DNA of 64,000 nt from DASUBV01 sp036510065 (GTDB lineage Bacteria > Actinomycetota > Actinomycetes > Streptosporangiales > Streptosporangiaceae). Below the pieces are notes generated by a model. That model saw only the letters and a program-made list of their open reading frames with translations, did no database searches and was not told where the DNA came from. This document shows, piece after piece, positions 17,864 to 26,097 of the stretch. Position numbers and translations under genes: made by a program. Where the stretch lies: the NCBI GenBank assembly GCA_036510065.1, contig DATCEO010000156.1, positions 1 to 64,000 of the forward strand, in the 5' to 3' direction. How positions within the stretch are numbered: the first letter of the stretch is position 1; every line of letters starts with the position of its first letter.

Positions 17864-17883
17864 CGGGCCTGCGCGCAGGCCCG
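17864..17883 (-). terminator. Palindromic hairpin between rnpM and infB
   Basis: CGGGCCTGCGCGCAGGCCCG is a perfect 20-base palindrome, 23 bases past the rnpM stop. It can form a stem of up to 8-9 pairs and may attenuate transcription between rimP-nusA-rnpM and infB. Apart from it, 17654-17905 contains no gene. Confidence 0.5.
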
Positions 17884-17905
17884 GCAGCCGCCACCTAGCG
17901 CGCAG

Positions 17906-18196
17906 CTAGGCGAGTGGCTGAGCGCCCAGGTACTCAGCAAGCCCTTCGCCCCGGATTGTTCCCGGCACGCGAAGCGCCCGCACGAGTGCCTTGCGGCGCT
18001 GGGCCCGCTCCAGGCATCCCGGAACGGGGTGCAGGTACGCTCCCCGCCCAGGTAGCCGCGCCGCGGTGTCGGGGACTAGGTCGTCCCCGACAGCTACGAC
18101 ACGAAGCAAGTCGGACTTGGCCGCGCGTACTCCGCATCCCACACACGTCCGGGTTGGTGACGCCGATCGGGAAGGCGACGGAGACCGTCTGGCCAT
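17906..18196 (-). CDS. rnpM: YlxR / RnpM family RNA-binding protein
   Basis: A 96-aa DUF448 protein. The signature RTCVGCGVRAAKSDLLRV and GRGAYLHPVPGCLERA is clear. Members bind RNA; in Bacillus the homolog modulates RNase P. The ATG at 18196 is used; it overlaps the nusA 3' end by no bases and is 13 bases past the nusA stop. The nusA-ylxR-infB order is conserved across Gram-positive bacteria. Confidence 0.92.
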   Translation of the reverse strand: MARRSPSPSRSASPTRTCVGCGVRAAKSDLLRVVAVGDDLVPDTAARLPGRGAYLHPVPGCLERAQRRKALVRALRVPGTIRGEGLAEYLGAQPLA

Positions 18197-18209
18197 TCTG
18201 CCGTCTAGC

Positions 18210-19313
18210 TTACAGTGTCGGCGCATCCGCGGCACCGGGCACGGGCCCCGCGATATCCCCGCCCGCCGCGGTCCCGCCCGCCGGGACGCCCGCCGCGGCC
18301 GGCGCGGGCCGGGCCGGGCGCCCGGCCGGTGCCGCCGCGGGGTCGCTGCCCGCGGTATCGGACCGGATGTCGATCCGCCATCCGGTCAGCCGGGCGGCCA
18401 GCCGGGCGTTCTGGCCCTCTTTCCCGATGGCCAGGGAGAGCTGGTAGTCCGGCACGATCACCTGGGCCACCCGCGCGGCCGCGTCCACCACGATCACCTT
18501 GGACACCCGCGCCGGTGACAGCGCGTGCGCCACGAACTTGGCCGGATCAGGTGAGTAGTCGACGATGTCGATCTTCTCGCCGTGCAGCTCGGTCATGACA
18601 TTGCGGACCCGGCTGCCCATCGGCCCGATGCAGGCGCCCTTGGCGTTGACGCCCTGCTGGTGCGAGATCACGGCGATCTTGCTGCGGTGACCAGCCTCGC
18701 GGGCGATGGCCGCGATCTCCACCGCGCCGGAGGCGATCTCCGGGACCTCCAGCGCGAACAGCTTCCGGACCAGGTTGGGGTGGGTCCGTGACAGGGTCAC
18801 CGACGGACCGCGATACCCCTTGCGGACATGCAGGACATAACAGCGCAGCCGCTCGCCGTGCACGTACCGCTCGCCGGGAACCTGCTCACTCGGCGGCAGG
18901 ATGGCCTCCAGCTTGCCGAGGTCGACCAGCACCGCCCGCGGATCCCTGCCCTGCTGGATGACGCCGGCGACCACGTCGCCCTCGCGGCCGGCGTACTCAC
19001 CGAAGGTGAGCTCGTCCTCGGCGTCCCGCAGGCGCTGCAGGATGACCTGCCGCGCGGTCGTAGCCGCGATCCGGCCGAAGCCGTCCGGCGTGTCGTCGTA
19101 CTCCCTGGCCACCTGGCCGTCCTCGCCCAGCTCCGCGGCCCAGACCGTGACATGGCCGGTGCTCCGGCTGACTTCCACCCTGGCCGAGGCGGCGACCCCG
19201 TCGCTGCGATGGTAGGCGACGAGGAGCGCATCCTCGATGGCCTTGATGGCCAGGTCCATCGAGATGTCTTTCTCGGCTTCCAGGCTGCGCAGCGCGCTTA
19301 GGTCAATATCCAT
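18210..19313 (-). CDS. nusA: Transcription termination/antitermination protein NusA
   Basis: A 367-aa RNA polymerase-associated factor for pausing, termination and rRNA antitermination. The N-terminal domain (1-120) opens MDIDLSALRSLEAEKDI, followed by an S1 domain (about 125-200) and two KH domains (GPMGSRVRNVMTELHGEK and QLSLAIGKEGQNARLAARL). A Pro/Ala-rich tail follows; the acidic repeats of proteobacterial NusA are absent, as normal here. ATG at 19313 is chosen for GAGGAGG 6 bases upstream; it overlaps the rimP 3' end by 11 bases. Confidence 0.96.
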   Translation of the reverse strand: MDIDLSALRSLEAEKDISMDLAIKAIEDALLVAYHRSDGVAASARVEVSRSTGHVTVWAAELGEDGQVAREYDDTPDGFGRIAATTARQVILQRLRDAEDELTFGEYAGREGDVVAGVIQQGRDPRAVLVDLGKLEAILPPSEQVPGERYVHGERLRCYVLHVRKGYRGPSVTLSRTHPNLVRKLFALEVPEIASGAVEIAAIAREAGHRSKIAVISHQQGVNAKGACIGPMGSRVRNVMTELHGEKIDIVDYSPDPAKFVAHALSPARVSKVIVVDAAARVAQVIVPDYQLSLAIGKEGQNARLAARLTGWRIDIRSDTAGSDPAAAPAGRPARPAPAAAGVPAGGTAAGGDIAGPVPGAADAPTL

Positions 19314-20004
19314 CGGATCCCTCCTCGTCTGCGCCCTCGTCGTCAAAGTCTTCGTCAGCTGAGTCGTCGGCGGCGCCCTCGTCGCCGGGACCGGCCCCGA
19401 TCCGCGCGAACTCCACCTTTATCTTGCCCGCGCCCAGGTCACCGTAGCCAAACCGGCGGCTCTCGCCGTCGACATCGATCGTGATCCCGTCGGCGCTCGC
19501 CCCCATGATCCTGCCCTCGACCGTGGCCGGGGCCGGGTCGTCGTCGACGGGCTCGGCCGTCAGCGGCGCTACGACCAGGCGACCGATGGCCCGGCGCCAG
19601 TGCCGCCGCTCGGTTAGCGGGCGGTCCACGCCGGGCGAGGAGACCTCGAGGGTGTAAGGCTGCTCGCCCATCACGGAGCTGTCATCCAGTGCGGCCGACA
19701 GTGCCCGGCTGACCAGGGCGATATCGTCCAGGCTGACCCCGCCGTCGGCGTCCACCACCACGCGCAGCAGGCGGCGGCGGCCGGCGGCGGTGATCCGGAC
19801 GCCCTCCAGGTCCATGCCCATGCTGGCAGCCACGGGTGCGAGCAGGCCGGCCACCTCGTCGGCGGCCACGGCCACGGGCGGGTGGCCATGGCCACTGTTG
19901 CCGCCGCGGCCGCCGTTGCCGGCCGCGGACCTGCCGCCCGTCCCCGGACGGCGGCCCGCAGCGGCGGGCGGCCGCACCGAACCGTGACGGGAGCTACCGC
20001 TCAT
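19303..20004 (-). CDS. rimP: Ribosome maturation factor RimP
   Basis: A 233-aa 30S maturation factor. The family core spans about 50-205: MGMDLEGVRI, LEVSSPGVDRPLTERRHWRRA and the C-terminal Sm-like barrel. It has a Gly/Arg-rich N-terminal extension of about 45 residues and a strongly acidic C-terminal tail (residues 207-233), both longer than usual. ATG at 20004 has GAGGAGGT upstream; a GTG directly before it is possible. It is first in the rimP-nusA-rnpM transcript; its promoter should lie in 20005-20250, but no hexamers stand out. Confidence 0.93.
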   Translation of the reverse strand: MSGSSRHGSVRPPAAAGRRPGTGGRSAAGNGGRGGNSGHGHPPVAVAADEVAGLLAPVAASMGMDLEGVRITAAGRRRLLRVVVDADGGVSLDDIALVSRALSAALDDSSVMGEQPYTLEVSSPGVDRPLTERRHWRRAIGRLVVAPLTAEPVDDDPAPATVEGRIMGASADGITIDVDGESRRFGYGDLGAGKIKVEFARIGAGPGDEGAADDSADEDFDDEGADEEGSDGY

Positions 20005-20252
20005 CACGACCTCCTCGCCCCGCGACCTGTGCTTTTGTAGAAGACAGCCTCTAGCCTAGCCGGGCGCGGGCACTTCGCCGTGCGCCGGCGCGGCCGATGC
20101 AGGGTCAGCGGCGTGGCCGGCGCGGCGCGGACGGGCCGCTGCCAGGGCCGCTGACCGCGCGAACGGCGCGGCGGCCCGGCCCGTGAGATGCTGAGGGGCT
20201 GCTGCGCAGGCAGGCCGGAATACCTTGTGATCACGCGACTGGAGGGCGTTTC

Positions 20253-20789
20253 GTGGCGGCAGATCCGGGCCGGCGAGCGGTGCTCGCCGCCACCGCCGTG
20301 CTCCCGCTGCTGGTAGCAGGCTGCCGCGGCACCCAGGCCCTGCAGGCCCCGCCGCAGCCCGCTCCGGACGTGTCCCGGCTCCGCGGCGCGATCCGGGCCG
20401 AGGAACAGACGGTGGCCCGGTACCAGGGCGCGGTCCGGCTGCTGCGCGACGGCCCGGCGGCCGGCACCGGCAGTCAGCCCGCCACCATCGCGACCCTGGC
20501 GGGCCTGCTCGCCGAGCATCAGGAGCATCTGCGGCAGCTACGGAAGCGGCTGGTCCCGGGCTCGCCGCTGGCGGCGGGCTCGGCGCCCCTGGCCGCGCCG
20601 GCGCGCCCCGCGCTGCCGGCCACGACGCGGGCGCTGCTCAGTTATCTGGGCCGCGCCGAGCAGGCCGCATCGGACTGGCAATTCGGCCAGGTGCCGCACG
20701 TCCCGGCGTCGCTGGCCCAGCTGCTCGCGAGCATCTCGGCGTCCGAGGCTACCCACGTGCCGGTCCTGCGCGCCGCCGGGGGTGCCTGA
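20253..20789 (+). CDS. Ferritin-like lipoprotein
   Basis: A 178-aa protein. The N-terminal hydrophobic segment ends in LVAGC, a lipobox with Cys at about 24, so it is probably a membrane-attached lipoprotein. The remainder predicts four helices rich in Ala/Leu/Glu (RAEEQTVARYQ, LLAEHQEHLRQLRKRL, SYLGRAEQAASDWQ), as in ferritin-like domains, though metal ligands cannot be assigned by eye. GTG start, with GGAGG upstream. Its stop overlaps the next gene's ATG (TGATG), so the two are coupled. I recall such genes beside rimP in Streptomyces; function is unknown to me. Confidence 0.72.
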   Translation: MAADPGRRAVLAATAVLPLLVAGCRGTQALQAPPQPAPDVSRLRGAIRAEEQTVARYQGAVRLLRDGPAAGTGSQPATIATLAGLLAEHQEHLRQLRKRLVPGSPLAAGSAPLAAPARPALPATTRALLSYLGRAEQAASDWQFGQVPHVPASLAQLLASISASEATHVPVLRAAGGA

Positions 20790-21235
20790 TGCGAGGCAGC
20801 CGGGCGGCGAGCTGGGTCTCGCCGGAGACGCGCGCGCTGCAGGCGGCCCTGGCCGCGGAGCAGGCGGCCATCTATGGCTACGGGGTGGCCGGCTCGCACC
20901 TGAGCGGGGCGGCGCGGGCCCAGGCGACGACCTGGTGGCTCGCGCATCAGGTGGCGGCGGACAAGCTGACCGCGATGCTGCAGTCCCGGAGGGCTCGTCC
21001 CGCTCCCGCCGCCGTGGCCTACCAGCTCCCGCACCAGGTCGCCGCGGCAGCGCAGGCGGTCAGCCTCGCCGCCACCCTGGAGGATCAGGTCACGAGCGCC
21101 TACCTGGGGCTGGTGGCCCTGCCAGCGCAGTCCGTCCGGATGCTCGGCGCGGGCCAGGCCCGGGCCGCCGCGCTGCGGGCCGCCGCCTGGCGCGGCAGCA
21201 CGCAGGCGTTCCCTGGCCTGGCTATCTCTGGTTAG
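20789..21235 (+). CDS. DUF4439 ferritin-like protein
   Basis: A 148-aa cytoplasmic helical protein. It shows the DUF4439 pattern: ALQAALAAEQAAIYGYGVAG with an E-x-x-x-Y-xY helix, then HQVAADKLTAMLQ and LEDQVTSAYLGLVA. Conserved Glu/His positions suggest a ferritin-like four-helix bundle, possibly metal-binding. It is coupled to the preceding lipoprotein gene by a one-base overlap, and its stop overlaps that of the convergent gene at 21232. Confidence 0.8.
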   Translation: MRGSRAASWVSPETRALQAALAAEQAAIYGYGVAGSHLSGAARAQATTWWLAHQVAADKLTAMLQSRRARPAPAAVAYQLPHQVAAAAQAVSLAATLEDQVTSAYLGLVALPAQSVRMLGAGQARAAALRAAAWRGSTQAFPGLAISG

Positions 21236-21543
21236 CTACTCACCGCGAGGACGCGCCGGATGCGGCTGGCCGCCCCGGCGGTGTCCTCGCCCGAGGCGAT
21301 CCGCTCGGCCCACGACCACCAGTACCACCACTGGCCATCCCGGCCACGGCCGGCGTAGACGTCCTCGGCCAGGGCCGCCGCGGCCGGATTGACCACGTGC
21401 AGGCTGGGGATGCGCCCTGGCGGCGTGACGAGGCGCGCTCGCAGGCCGTGCTGGGTCAGCTTCTCAGCCAGTTCCTCGAGCTTGCTGAGATAGGTATGCC
21501 AGTTATCGGCATCCTCGCGGGCCGGCTGAGTCTCCACCGTCAT
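21232..21543 (-). CDS. Small conserved protein divergent from DUF5753 regulator
   Basis: A 103-aa soluble protein I recognise only as a recurrent companion of actinobacterial HTH genes; no function is known to me. It is mixed alpha/beta: a helix EELAEKLTQHGLRAR, a strand LHVVNP, then RDGQWWYWWSWAERI, an unusually Trp-rich segment, and a terminal helix. ATG at 21543 is supported by AGGGGTGACC just upstream. It is divergent from the DUF5753 regulator start at 21753, with about 210 bases between them for shared control. No membrane segment. Confidence 0.7.
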   Translation of the reverse strand: MTVETQPAREDADNWHTYLSKLEELAEKLTQHGLRARLVTPPGRIPSLHVVNPAAAALAEDVYAGRGRDGQWWYWWSWAERIASGEDTAGAASRIRRVLAVSS

Positions 21544-21752
21544 ATGGTCACCCCTGGTAGCGGTTTGTAGCGAGCGGTAGTTTCTTTTACCAGCATGACC
21601 GCACCGGACCACACATGCAACATGCATTAAGAAATTCGCACGACATCACAGGATCGTTGCACGTGGCAGGGAACGACCCCGCACTGGACGTGATGCCCCG
21701 GACCCGGCCACACTGGACGGTCACGGTCGAGCTGACCGAGGGAGGGAAGCCC

Positions 21753-22607
21753 ATGGCCAGTGCTCAGAGCCCGACGGTCCGGCGACGCCGGCTCGCCCTA
21801 GAGCTCCGGCGGCTCCGCGAGTCGGCCAAGCTGACCTGCGAGGACGTCGCTGAGCGGCTGGAGTGCTCCGCATCCAAGATCAGCCGGGTGGAAACGGGCC
21901 GGGTCTCGGTCTCGCCCCGGGACGTGCGGGACATGCTGCAGATCTACGGAGTGCCGCCCGACCAGCGGGAGAGCCTCGTCCAGCTCGCCAGGGACTCCCG
22001 GCAGAAGGGCTGGTGGCACGCCTACAGCGACTCGATCCAGCCGCATTTCGCCACCTACCTCGGGCTGGAGAGCGCCGCGTCGGAGATCCGGATCTACGAG
22101 GTCAGCCTCATTCCGAACCTGCTGCAGACCGAGGACTACGCGCGCACCGTGATCAGCGCCGGCATGGTGACGAGCCCGCAGGAGGACATCGAGCGCCAGG
22201 TCGCCCTGCGGATGGCCCGCCAGCCCACGCTGACCAGGGCGGATCCGCCCAAGGTCTGGGCCGTCCTGGACGAGGCGGCCCTCCGCCGCCGGGTGGGTGG
22301 CGCCGAGCTGATGCGGCTCCAGCTGGAGTACCTGCTGGAGCTCTCCCGGCTGTCCAACGTCTCCCTGCAGGTGATCCCGTTCGGCGGGGGCGCCCATCCC
22401 GCGATGGGCCGGCCGTTCGTGATCCTGGTCTTCCCCGAGCGAATCGATCCCGACGTGGTCTACCTGGAGGACCTGACCAGCGCCCTGTACGTGGAGGACG
22501 TCGATGAGGTCGACCGGTACAACATGTTCTTCAATCACCTGCGGGCCACGGCGCTGTCCTTCGATGCCTCGGCGGCGCTGATCACCGCCGTGATCAAGGA
22601 GATGTAG
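21753..22607 (+). CDS. XRE-family regulator with DUF5753 domain
   Basis: A 284-aa DNA-binding protein. The helix-turn-helix is at about 10-65 (RLRESAKLTCEDVAERLECSASKISRVETGR). DUF5753 follows at about 95-275 (LIPNLLQTEDYARTVI, LRRRVGGAELMRLQLEYLLEL, VIPFGGGAHPAMGRPFVIL, YLEDLTSALY). ATG at 21753 has GGAGGGA upstream; an open frame upstream of it lacks homology. Such regulators are often paired with a DUF397 protein; none is here, and the divergent 103-aa gene takes that position. Its stop lies 5 bases from the convergent helD stop. Expected role: a pathway-specific regulator or antitoxin-like protein. Confidence 0.88.
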   Translation: MASAQSPTVRRRRLALELRRLRESAKLTCEDVAERLECSASKISRVETGRVSVSPRDVRDMLQIYGVPPDQRESLVQLARDSRQKGWWHAYSDSIQPHFATYLGLESAASEIRIYEVSLIPNLLQTEDYARTVISAGMVTSPQEDIERQVALRMARQPTLTRADPPKVWAVLDEAALRRRVGGAELMRLQLEYLLELSRLSNVSLQVIPFGGGAHPAMGRPFVILVFPERIDPDVVYLEDLTSALYVEDVDEVDRYNMFFNHLRATALSFDASAALITAVIKEM

Positions 22608-22612
22608 CCGGC

Positions 22613-24685
22613 TCAGCTCAGCGCCGGCGGCAGGGGGCCGGCATGCAGGACGGTCAGCCGCGATACGGCGCGGGTCAGCGCCACGTACAGCCGGTGCAGG
22701 CCGCGCAGCTCGGCAGCCGCGATCCGGTCCGGCTCGACCACGATGACCTGGTCGAACTCCAGGCCCTTGGCCAGACTGACCGGGACCATGGTGAGCTGGC
22801 CGGGTCCCTGCTCTGCCTCGAGCGGCGCATGCGGCACCCCGGCCGCGGCCAGCATCGACGCCAGCGCCGGCAGGTGGTCGTCGGCCGCGATCACGGCGGC
22901 CGAGCCCGGCCGGGCCAGGGCCTGCGAGCAGGCCTCTGTCAGGGCAGCGGCCATCCCGCCCGGCCCGACGCCGCGAACCTCCAGCGCCCCGGCGTCCTGG
23001 CGCACGGAACGGGCCGCGCCGAGACCGGGCGCGATCTGGTCCAGGAGGCGGCTGGCGAAGTCCAGGATCTGCCGCGGCACGCGGTAGCCGGTGTCCAGCA
23101 CCCGCAGGTCGGCCTGCTGCTTGCCGATATGGCCGAGCAGTTCCGCCCAGCTGGTGGTGGCCCACGGCGTCGTCCCCTGGGCCAGGTCGCCGAGCACCGT
23201 CGCCGAGCCGGTCGCGCAGCGCCGGCCGATGGCGCGGCACTCCATCGGCGAGAGGTCCTGGGCCTCGTCCACGACGACGTGCGCCAGGCTCGGCGTTCGC
23301 TCGATCAGGTCGCGCGTCTCGTCGATCAGCACGGCGTCGGCGGCCGACCACCGGGCCGAGCCGGGACTGCGCGGCCCGGCGGACCAGGTGATGGCCGCCT
23401 GCTCGGCCGGGTCCAGGATCCCGTTCGCCGCCCGGGCCAGCGCGGCGGGATCGGACAGCAGCCGGAACACCAGGCGCACCGGGTCGGCCTTCGGCCAGAT
23501 GGCGTCGACCGCGGCGCGTACCTGCCGGGTGCGCCGGACCGCGTCGTGGGTGCGGTCATCGCAGCTCTCGCCCGCCCCCTCCATCTTGGTCAGGATCACG
23601 TGGGCAATCCGGTGGGCGAGCATGTCCCGGCCGGTCCCGTAGCGGACGCCGCGGGCGTTCAGCTCGCTGACCAGCTCGCTGATCTCAGCCGCGGAGACCC
23701 GCCAGCGCCGGGAGCCGCGGGGCAGCATGATGGGCTCGGCCGGCTCGGCCAGCTGATCCCAGAGCGCGCGCCTGAGCACCCGGGCCATCCGGGCATCGCC
23801 CTTGATGATGGCCGCCCGGTCGGTGTCGGCGCCGCGGACCGGCACGCTCGCCAGCAGATCGGCCACCGATAGCTGGGTCACGTTCAGCTCGCCGAGGGCG
23901 GGCAGCACGTGCCGGATGTAGGCGAGGAAGGCCCGGTTCGGCCCGATCACCAGCACGCCGCCGCGGCTGAGCCGCCCGGCGTAGGCGTACAGCAGGTAGG
24001 CGACCCGGTGCAGGCCGACGGCGGTCTTGCCGGTGCCAGGGGCGCCCTGCACGCAGACGCTCTGCTCGACGGCAGACCTGACGATGTCGTCCTGCTCCGG
24101 CTGGATGGTGGCGACGATGTCGCGCATCGGGCCCGACCGCGGCCGCTCGATCTCGTCAATCAGGATCCTGCTGGGCCCCGCCTGTCCGGCGTTCCCGGCG
24201 GCGGCCGCCCCGGCCAGCAGCGACTCGTCCTCGTAGGCGGTGAGCTCCGCGCCGGAGAAGCCGAACCGGCGCCGCAGGGCCAGTCCCATCGGCTCGGCCG
24301 GGCTGGCCCGGTAGAACGGCCGCGATACCGGCGCGCGCCAGTCGACCACGACCGCCCGCCCGGTCCCGTCGTGGACGTGCCGCCGCCCGATGTGAAACTC
24401 CTCGCCAGCAAACGAGCCGCCGCCGGCGGGCGGGTGACGCGCGTAGTTAACCCGGCCGAAGAACAGCGGCGTGTCCGGCAGGTCCTTGAGGGCCTCCGCC
24501 CGGCGGTAGAGATCGGCCTTGAGATACTCCTCCGACACCGGATCACCGGCCAGTGCCCGCAGCGACAGCACGTCCTCGCGCATGAGGCGGAGGAACTCGC
24601 GGGACTGGTCCAGGTGCGCGCGCTCGGCGGTCAGGGTGGGGTCGGGGTCTGCCTGACCGGCGCTTTCGGGGCTGGCCGGCGGCAT
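22613..24685 (-). CDS. HelD-type RNA polymerase-associated helicase
   Basis: A 690-aa superfamily-1 (UvrD-like) ATPase. It has an N-terminal coiled-coil arm (DQSREFLRLMREDVLSLRAL), the Walker A GAPGTGKT at 214-221, Walker B VVDEAQDLSP and C-terminal motifs KGLEFDQVIVVEP and LYVALTRA. Family members in Bacillus, mycobacteria and Streptomyces release RNA polymerase from stalled complexes and in some species protect it from rifampicin. ATG at 24685 with a perfect AAAGGAG site. The 273-base upstream gap shows no rifamycin-associated inverted repeat, so I see no sign of antibiotic induction. Convergent with the DUF5753 regulator. Confidence 0.88.
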   Translation of the reverse strand: MPPASPESAGQADPDPTLTAERAHLDQSREFLRLMREDVLSLRALAGDPVSEEYLKADLYRRAEALKDLPDTPLFFGRVNYARHPPAGGGSFAGEEFHIGRRHVHDGTGRAVVVDWRAPVSRPFYRASPAEPMGLALRRRFGFSGAELTAYEDESLLAGAAAAGNAGQAGPSRILIDEIERPRSGPMRDIVATIQPEQDDIVRSAVEQSVCVQGAPGTGKTAVGLHRVAYLLYAYAGRLSRGGVLVIGPNRAFLAYIRHVLPALGELNVTQLSVADLLASVPVRGADTDRAAIIKGDARMARVLRRALWDQLAEPAEPIMLPRGSRRWRVSAAEISELVSELNARGVRYGTGRDMLAHRIAHVILTKMEGAGESCDDRTHDAVRRTRQVRAAVDAIWPKADPVRLVFRLLSDPAALARAANGILDPAEQAAITWSAGPRSPGSARWSAADAVLIDETRDLIERTPSLAHVVVDEAQDLSPMECRAIGRRCATGSATVLGDLAQGTTPWATTSWAELLGHIGKQQADLRVLDTGYRVPRQILDFASRLLDQIAPGLGAARSVRQDAGALEVRGVGPGGMAAALTEACSQALARPGSAAVIAADDHLPALASMLAAAGVPHAPLEAEQGPGQLTMVPVSLAKGLEFDQVIVVEPDRIAAAELRGLHRLYVALTRAVSRLTVLHAGPLPPALS

Positions 24686-24958
24686 GGCTCATCTCCTTTG
24701 AGGGCAGTGGGCCCGGCGGGTCGCCGGCAGGCGCTGCGGGCCGGATCCGCGGGCGCGGTCCGGCGGCAGCCAGGAGAGATAGACGGCACGGAGGACGGGC
24801 AGGCACGGTCAACGCAGGAAGCGGCCGTGGAAGGCACAGCATCCTAGCAACCCCGCACCTGCCCGTCACCTCAGTTTCACCCCGCTGCCCCGCCGCTGCC
24901 CCGCCGCCACTCCGGCGCCGCGCCCGCGCCGCACCGGGCTGATCGGCCCAGCGCAGAT

Positions 24959-25927
24959 TTACCAGATCCAGTGAAAGCCGACCACGGTGCGCTCGATCGA
25001 GCGCATGTAGCGATGGGCGGAGTTCTGGCTGTCCAGGCTGGCTTCCTCCTGGCGGGTGACCGGGCCGTCGACACCGTCCCAGGTGGCCCACCAGAGCTTG
25101 ACCGGCAGCCGGCTCGGGTGAAACTGCACCCGGATGTCGAAATTCTCCAGGTAGGCCATGACGGCGCGGCGGTACTGGCGCTCCTGCGGATCACGGGGAT
25201 CGCCCGGGTACTGGTAGGTCGTCCAGTACTCCAGGGTCATGGTCTCGCCGACCCCGAGCTCCTTGGACAGGATGATGCTGGTGGCGAAGACTCCCTCGCC
25301 GATCTGGTACAGCTGCCGGGATACTCCCCGGCAGCCCTGCCCGACCTCCAGGGTCAGCGCGTTGGTGTCATACAGGTACGGGATCTGGCTGGTGCCGGCC
25401 GCGAGAGCCTCGATGACCTGCATAGTCCGGGTGCGGGAGGGCCGCCCGTCCGCTCCGATCTCGGCATGATCGTGCAGCGCCAGCGACTGGTGGCGGCGCG
25501 GGCCCAGGGCGGCTCGCAGGTCGTGCTCGAGCTGCGGCGGGACCGCCCGCCGGCCCGACAGCACCGCGATCGAGTCCGAGCCGTTCCACAGCCGCCACAG
25601 GCGATCGGACTCGCTGTCGGAAATGTGGAAGGCGTCGATGAACAGCGTGAGCAGCGGGCGGCTGAGCAGGCGGCCGGACAGGGCCCGCGATACGGAGTCC
25701 TTGAGCTGGCGGGGCCCGACGTCGGCGTCGCCGGCGTGACGGGGAAAACTCCACAGGTGCTCGGCCAGCACGACGGCCACGGCCAGCTGGTTGATCTCGC
25801 CAGGCCGCTCGCGCACGACGTGCTGTTCCCACAGCCGCCGGTAGCCGCCCTGTTTCTGCAGTAACTGACGCAGGTAAGAGGCTGCCACTCCGCGGCCGTT
25901 ACCAGCGACCGGCGCCGATTCGCTCAC
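24959..25927 (-). CDS. Unrecognised actinobacterial protein with helical N-terminus
   Basis: A 322-aa protein I cannot place in a named family. The N-terminal 120 residues are helical, with a stretch resembling XRE-type regulators (LKDSVSRALSGRLLSRPLLT, then DSESDRLWRLWNGSD). The C-terminal half (about 165-322) is beta-rich and aromatic (TMQVIEALAAG, TMTLEYWTTYQYPGDP, KLWWATWDG, MRSIERTVVGFHWIW). There is no membrane segment or catalytic motif. It stands alone between helD and the GNAT gene on the minus strand, with 170 bases upstream. A ligand-sensing regulator is one guess only. Confidence 0.75.
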   Translation of the reverse strand: MSESAPVAGNGRGVAASYLRQLLQKQGGYRRLWEQHVVRERPGEINQLAVAVVLAEHLWSFPRHAGDADVGPRQLKDSVSRALSGRLLSRPLLTLFIDAFHISDSESDRLWRLWNGSDSIAVLSGRRAVPPQLEHDLRAALGPRRHQSLALHDHAEIGADGRPSRTRTMQVIEALAAGTSQIPYLYDTNALTLEVGQGCRGVSRQLYQIGEGVFATSIILSKELGVGETMTLEYWTTYQYPGDPRDPQERQYRRAVMAYLENFDIRVQFHPSRLPVKLWWATWDGVDGPVTRQEEASLDSQNSAHRYMRSIERTVVGFHWIW

Positions 25928-26026
25928 GGGCTGCCTATCGTCCTCTGTGCGACCTTACTGCGACATCCGCGGGTTAGTTTACGTACTCAAGGCGCTTGGA
26001 ATGCGGAAAGTGCCGCAAAGGGGGAG

Positions 26027-26056
26027 GCAGGGCCCGCTGCTTGCGGCGGGCCCTGC
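26027..26056 (-). terminator. Hairpin downstream of DUF4081 GNAT gene
   Basis: GCAGGGCCCGC (26027-26037) pairs perfectly with GCGGGCCCTGC (26046-26056), 8-base loop, 41 bases past the stop at 26098. A likely rho-independent-type terminator without a U run. Confidence 0.65.
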
Positions 26057-26097
26057 ACCTTTCCCGCAAGCCTGCGCTCAGGCCCTGACCGCAGCGG

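Noticed and set aside
13748..18055. A very long open frame opposite rbfA, DUF503 and infB
   Set aside because: It is antisense to conserved genes, an artefact of high-GC codon bias, and lacks homology or a ribosome site.
26027..26056. Rifamycin-associated element candidate near GCTTGCGGC
   Set aside because: The palindrome is a terminator-type stem after the GNAT gene; the symmetric GCAAGC half is missing and it is far from helD.
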